A DNA stretch of 64,000 nucleotides from Streptomyces sp. V1I1. GTDB taxonomy: Bacteria > Actinomycetota > Actinomycetes > Streptomycetales > Streptomycetaceae. The translations under genes were made by a program, and so were the position numbers. How positions within the stretch are numbered: position 1 is the first letter of the stretch; the number at the start of each line of letters is the position of its first letter. The DNA lies in assembly GCF_030817355.1 (NCBI RefSeq), contig NZ_JAUSZH010000001.1:124001-188000 (forward strand). Reading direction: 5' to 3'. Under the pieces are notes generated by a model that saw only the letters and a program-made list of their open reading frames with translations, made no database searches and had not been told where the DNA came from. This document shows positions 63,885 to 64,000 of this stretch, one piece after another.

Positions 63885-64000
63885 ATGGCAGCGATCACGG
63901 GGCGTCCCGTGTGGAGTGGTGCTCTGACCTTCGGCTTGGTGTCGTTGCCCGTGAAGTTGTTCACCGCGACGGACAGCCACACCATCCACTTCCACCAGCT
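63885..64000 (+). CDS. ku: Ku protein of bacterial NHEJ, N-terminus (cut by window edge)
   Basis: ATG at 63885 with AGGAGG just upstream. The 38 codons present read ITGRPVWSGALTFGLVSLPV then KLFTATDSHTIHFHQ, which is the start of prokaryotic Ku (WSGAISFGLV.IPVK.YSAT...I.FHQ). Ku binds DNA ends and recruits LigD. The rest lies outside the window. Confidence 0.93.
   Translation, partial: MAAITGRPVWSGALTFGLVSLPVKLFTATDSHTIHFHQ

Overview
The window is high-GC actinobacterial DNA, almost certainly Streptomyces: strong third-position G/C, GTG starts with purine-rich ribosome sites, a subtilisin-inhibitor-like secreted protein, a SARP/NB-ARC/TPR regulator, IclR, HxlR and LysR regulators, an AMIN-like protein and a bacterial Ku gene. 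The density of broken insertion sequences suggests a variable chromosome arm or the scar of an integrated element rather than a conserved core. This placement is inference.

Layout. 0-3.5 kb: a DUF4328 tail, an orphan SUKH-4 immunity gene, an intact IS630-type element with terminal repeats, two small unknown genes, and the 3' half of a tRNA-Ser gene cut at the anticodon loop, which looks like an attachment site. 3.6-7.5 kb: a frameshifted IS110, a gene-poor stretch, then a trypsin-type SSI inhibitor and an AMIN-like secreted protein. 7.7-14.2 kb: a stack of nested mobile elements (IS630 remnant, 3' end of a group II intron with domain V, ISL3 transposase, and a ~4.1 kb Tn554-like element with two tyrosine recombinases and one cargo gene inserted into the ISL3 gene). 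14.2-17.6 kb: a GHKL-type ATPase, an IS110 scar carrying an intact IS3 with AAC target duplication, and an orphan amino-acid-binding lipoprotein. 17.7-25.1 kb: a small peptide gene, a receiver-like regulator, a LysR regulator, PhoU and recombinase remnants, a secreted NucA/NucB-type nuclease preceded in frame by a DnaN remnant, and a GNAT gene bounded by a 58-bp inverted repeat. 25.1-28.2 kb: IS5 remnant and an IS30 gene split by an intact IS110. 28.7-31 kb: katG with a strong terminator.

31-36.5 kb: IS fragments, a membrane-anchored protein switched out of frame by five copies of an octanucleotide, two small CRISPR arrays with different repeats and no cas genes, a secreted protein, an alpha/beta hydrolase, and an IS982 gene broken by the 3' end of a second group II intron. 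36.5-42.5 kb: a decayed alanine racemase, a Leu/Ile/Val-type binding protein, a divergent HxlR/alaA pair with a palindromic operator, an HSL-type esterase and a DoxX-like protein. 42.5-51.5 kb: IS630 and IS1182 scars, a secreted ricin-type lectin, a large SARP regulator, IclR, and an intact IS3 with GAGC duplication inside a decayed gene. 51.6-58.4 kb: a 1147-residue secreted subtilase, small remnants (SEC-C-like, ImmA/IrrE), putP flanked by oppositely oriented IS5 fragments. 58.4-61 kb: an HTH regulator divergent from two Cys-containing small proteins, a GRDP-like protein with a Cys tail and a SAM methyltransferase, an uncharacterised compact locus. 61-64 kb: a membrane gene with in-frame TGA, a truncated ATP-dependent ligase, a coiled-coil protein and the start of Ku.

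Few genes here form true pathways. The best-supported functional units are the peroxide-defence katG gene, the HxlR/alaA pair, the putP transporter, the NHEJ end at the right edge and the small HTH/Cys-protein/methyltransferase locus.
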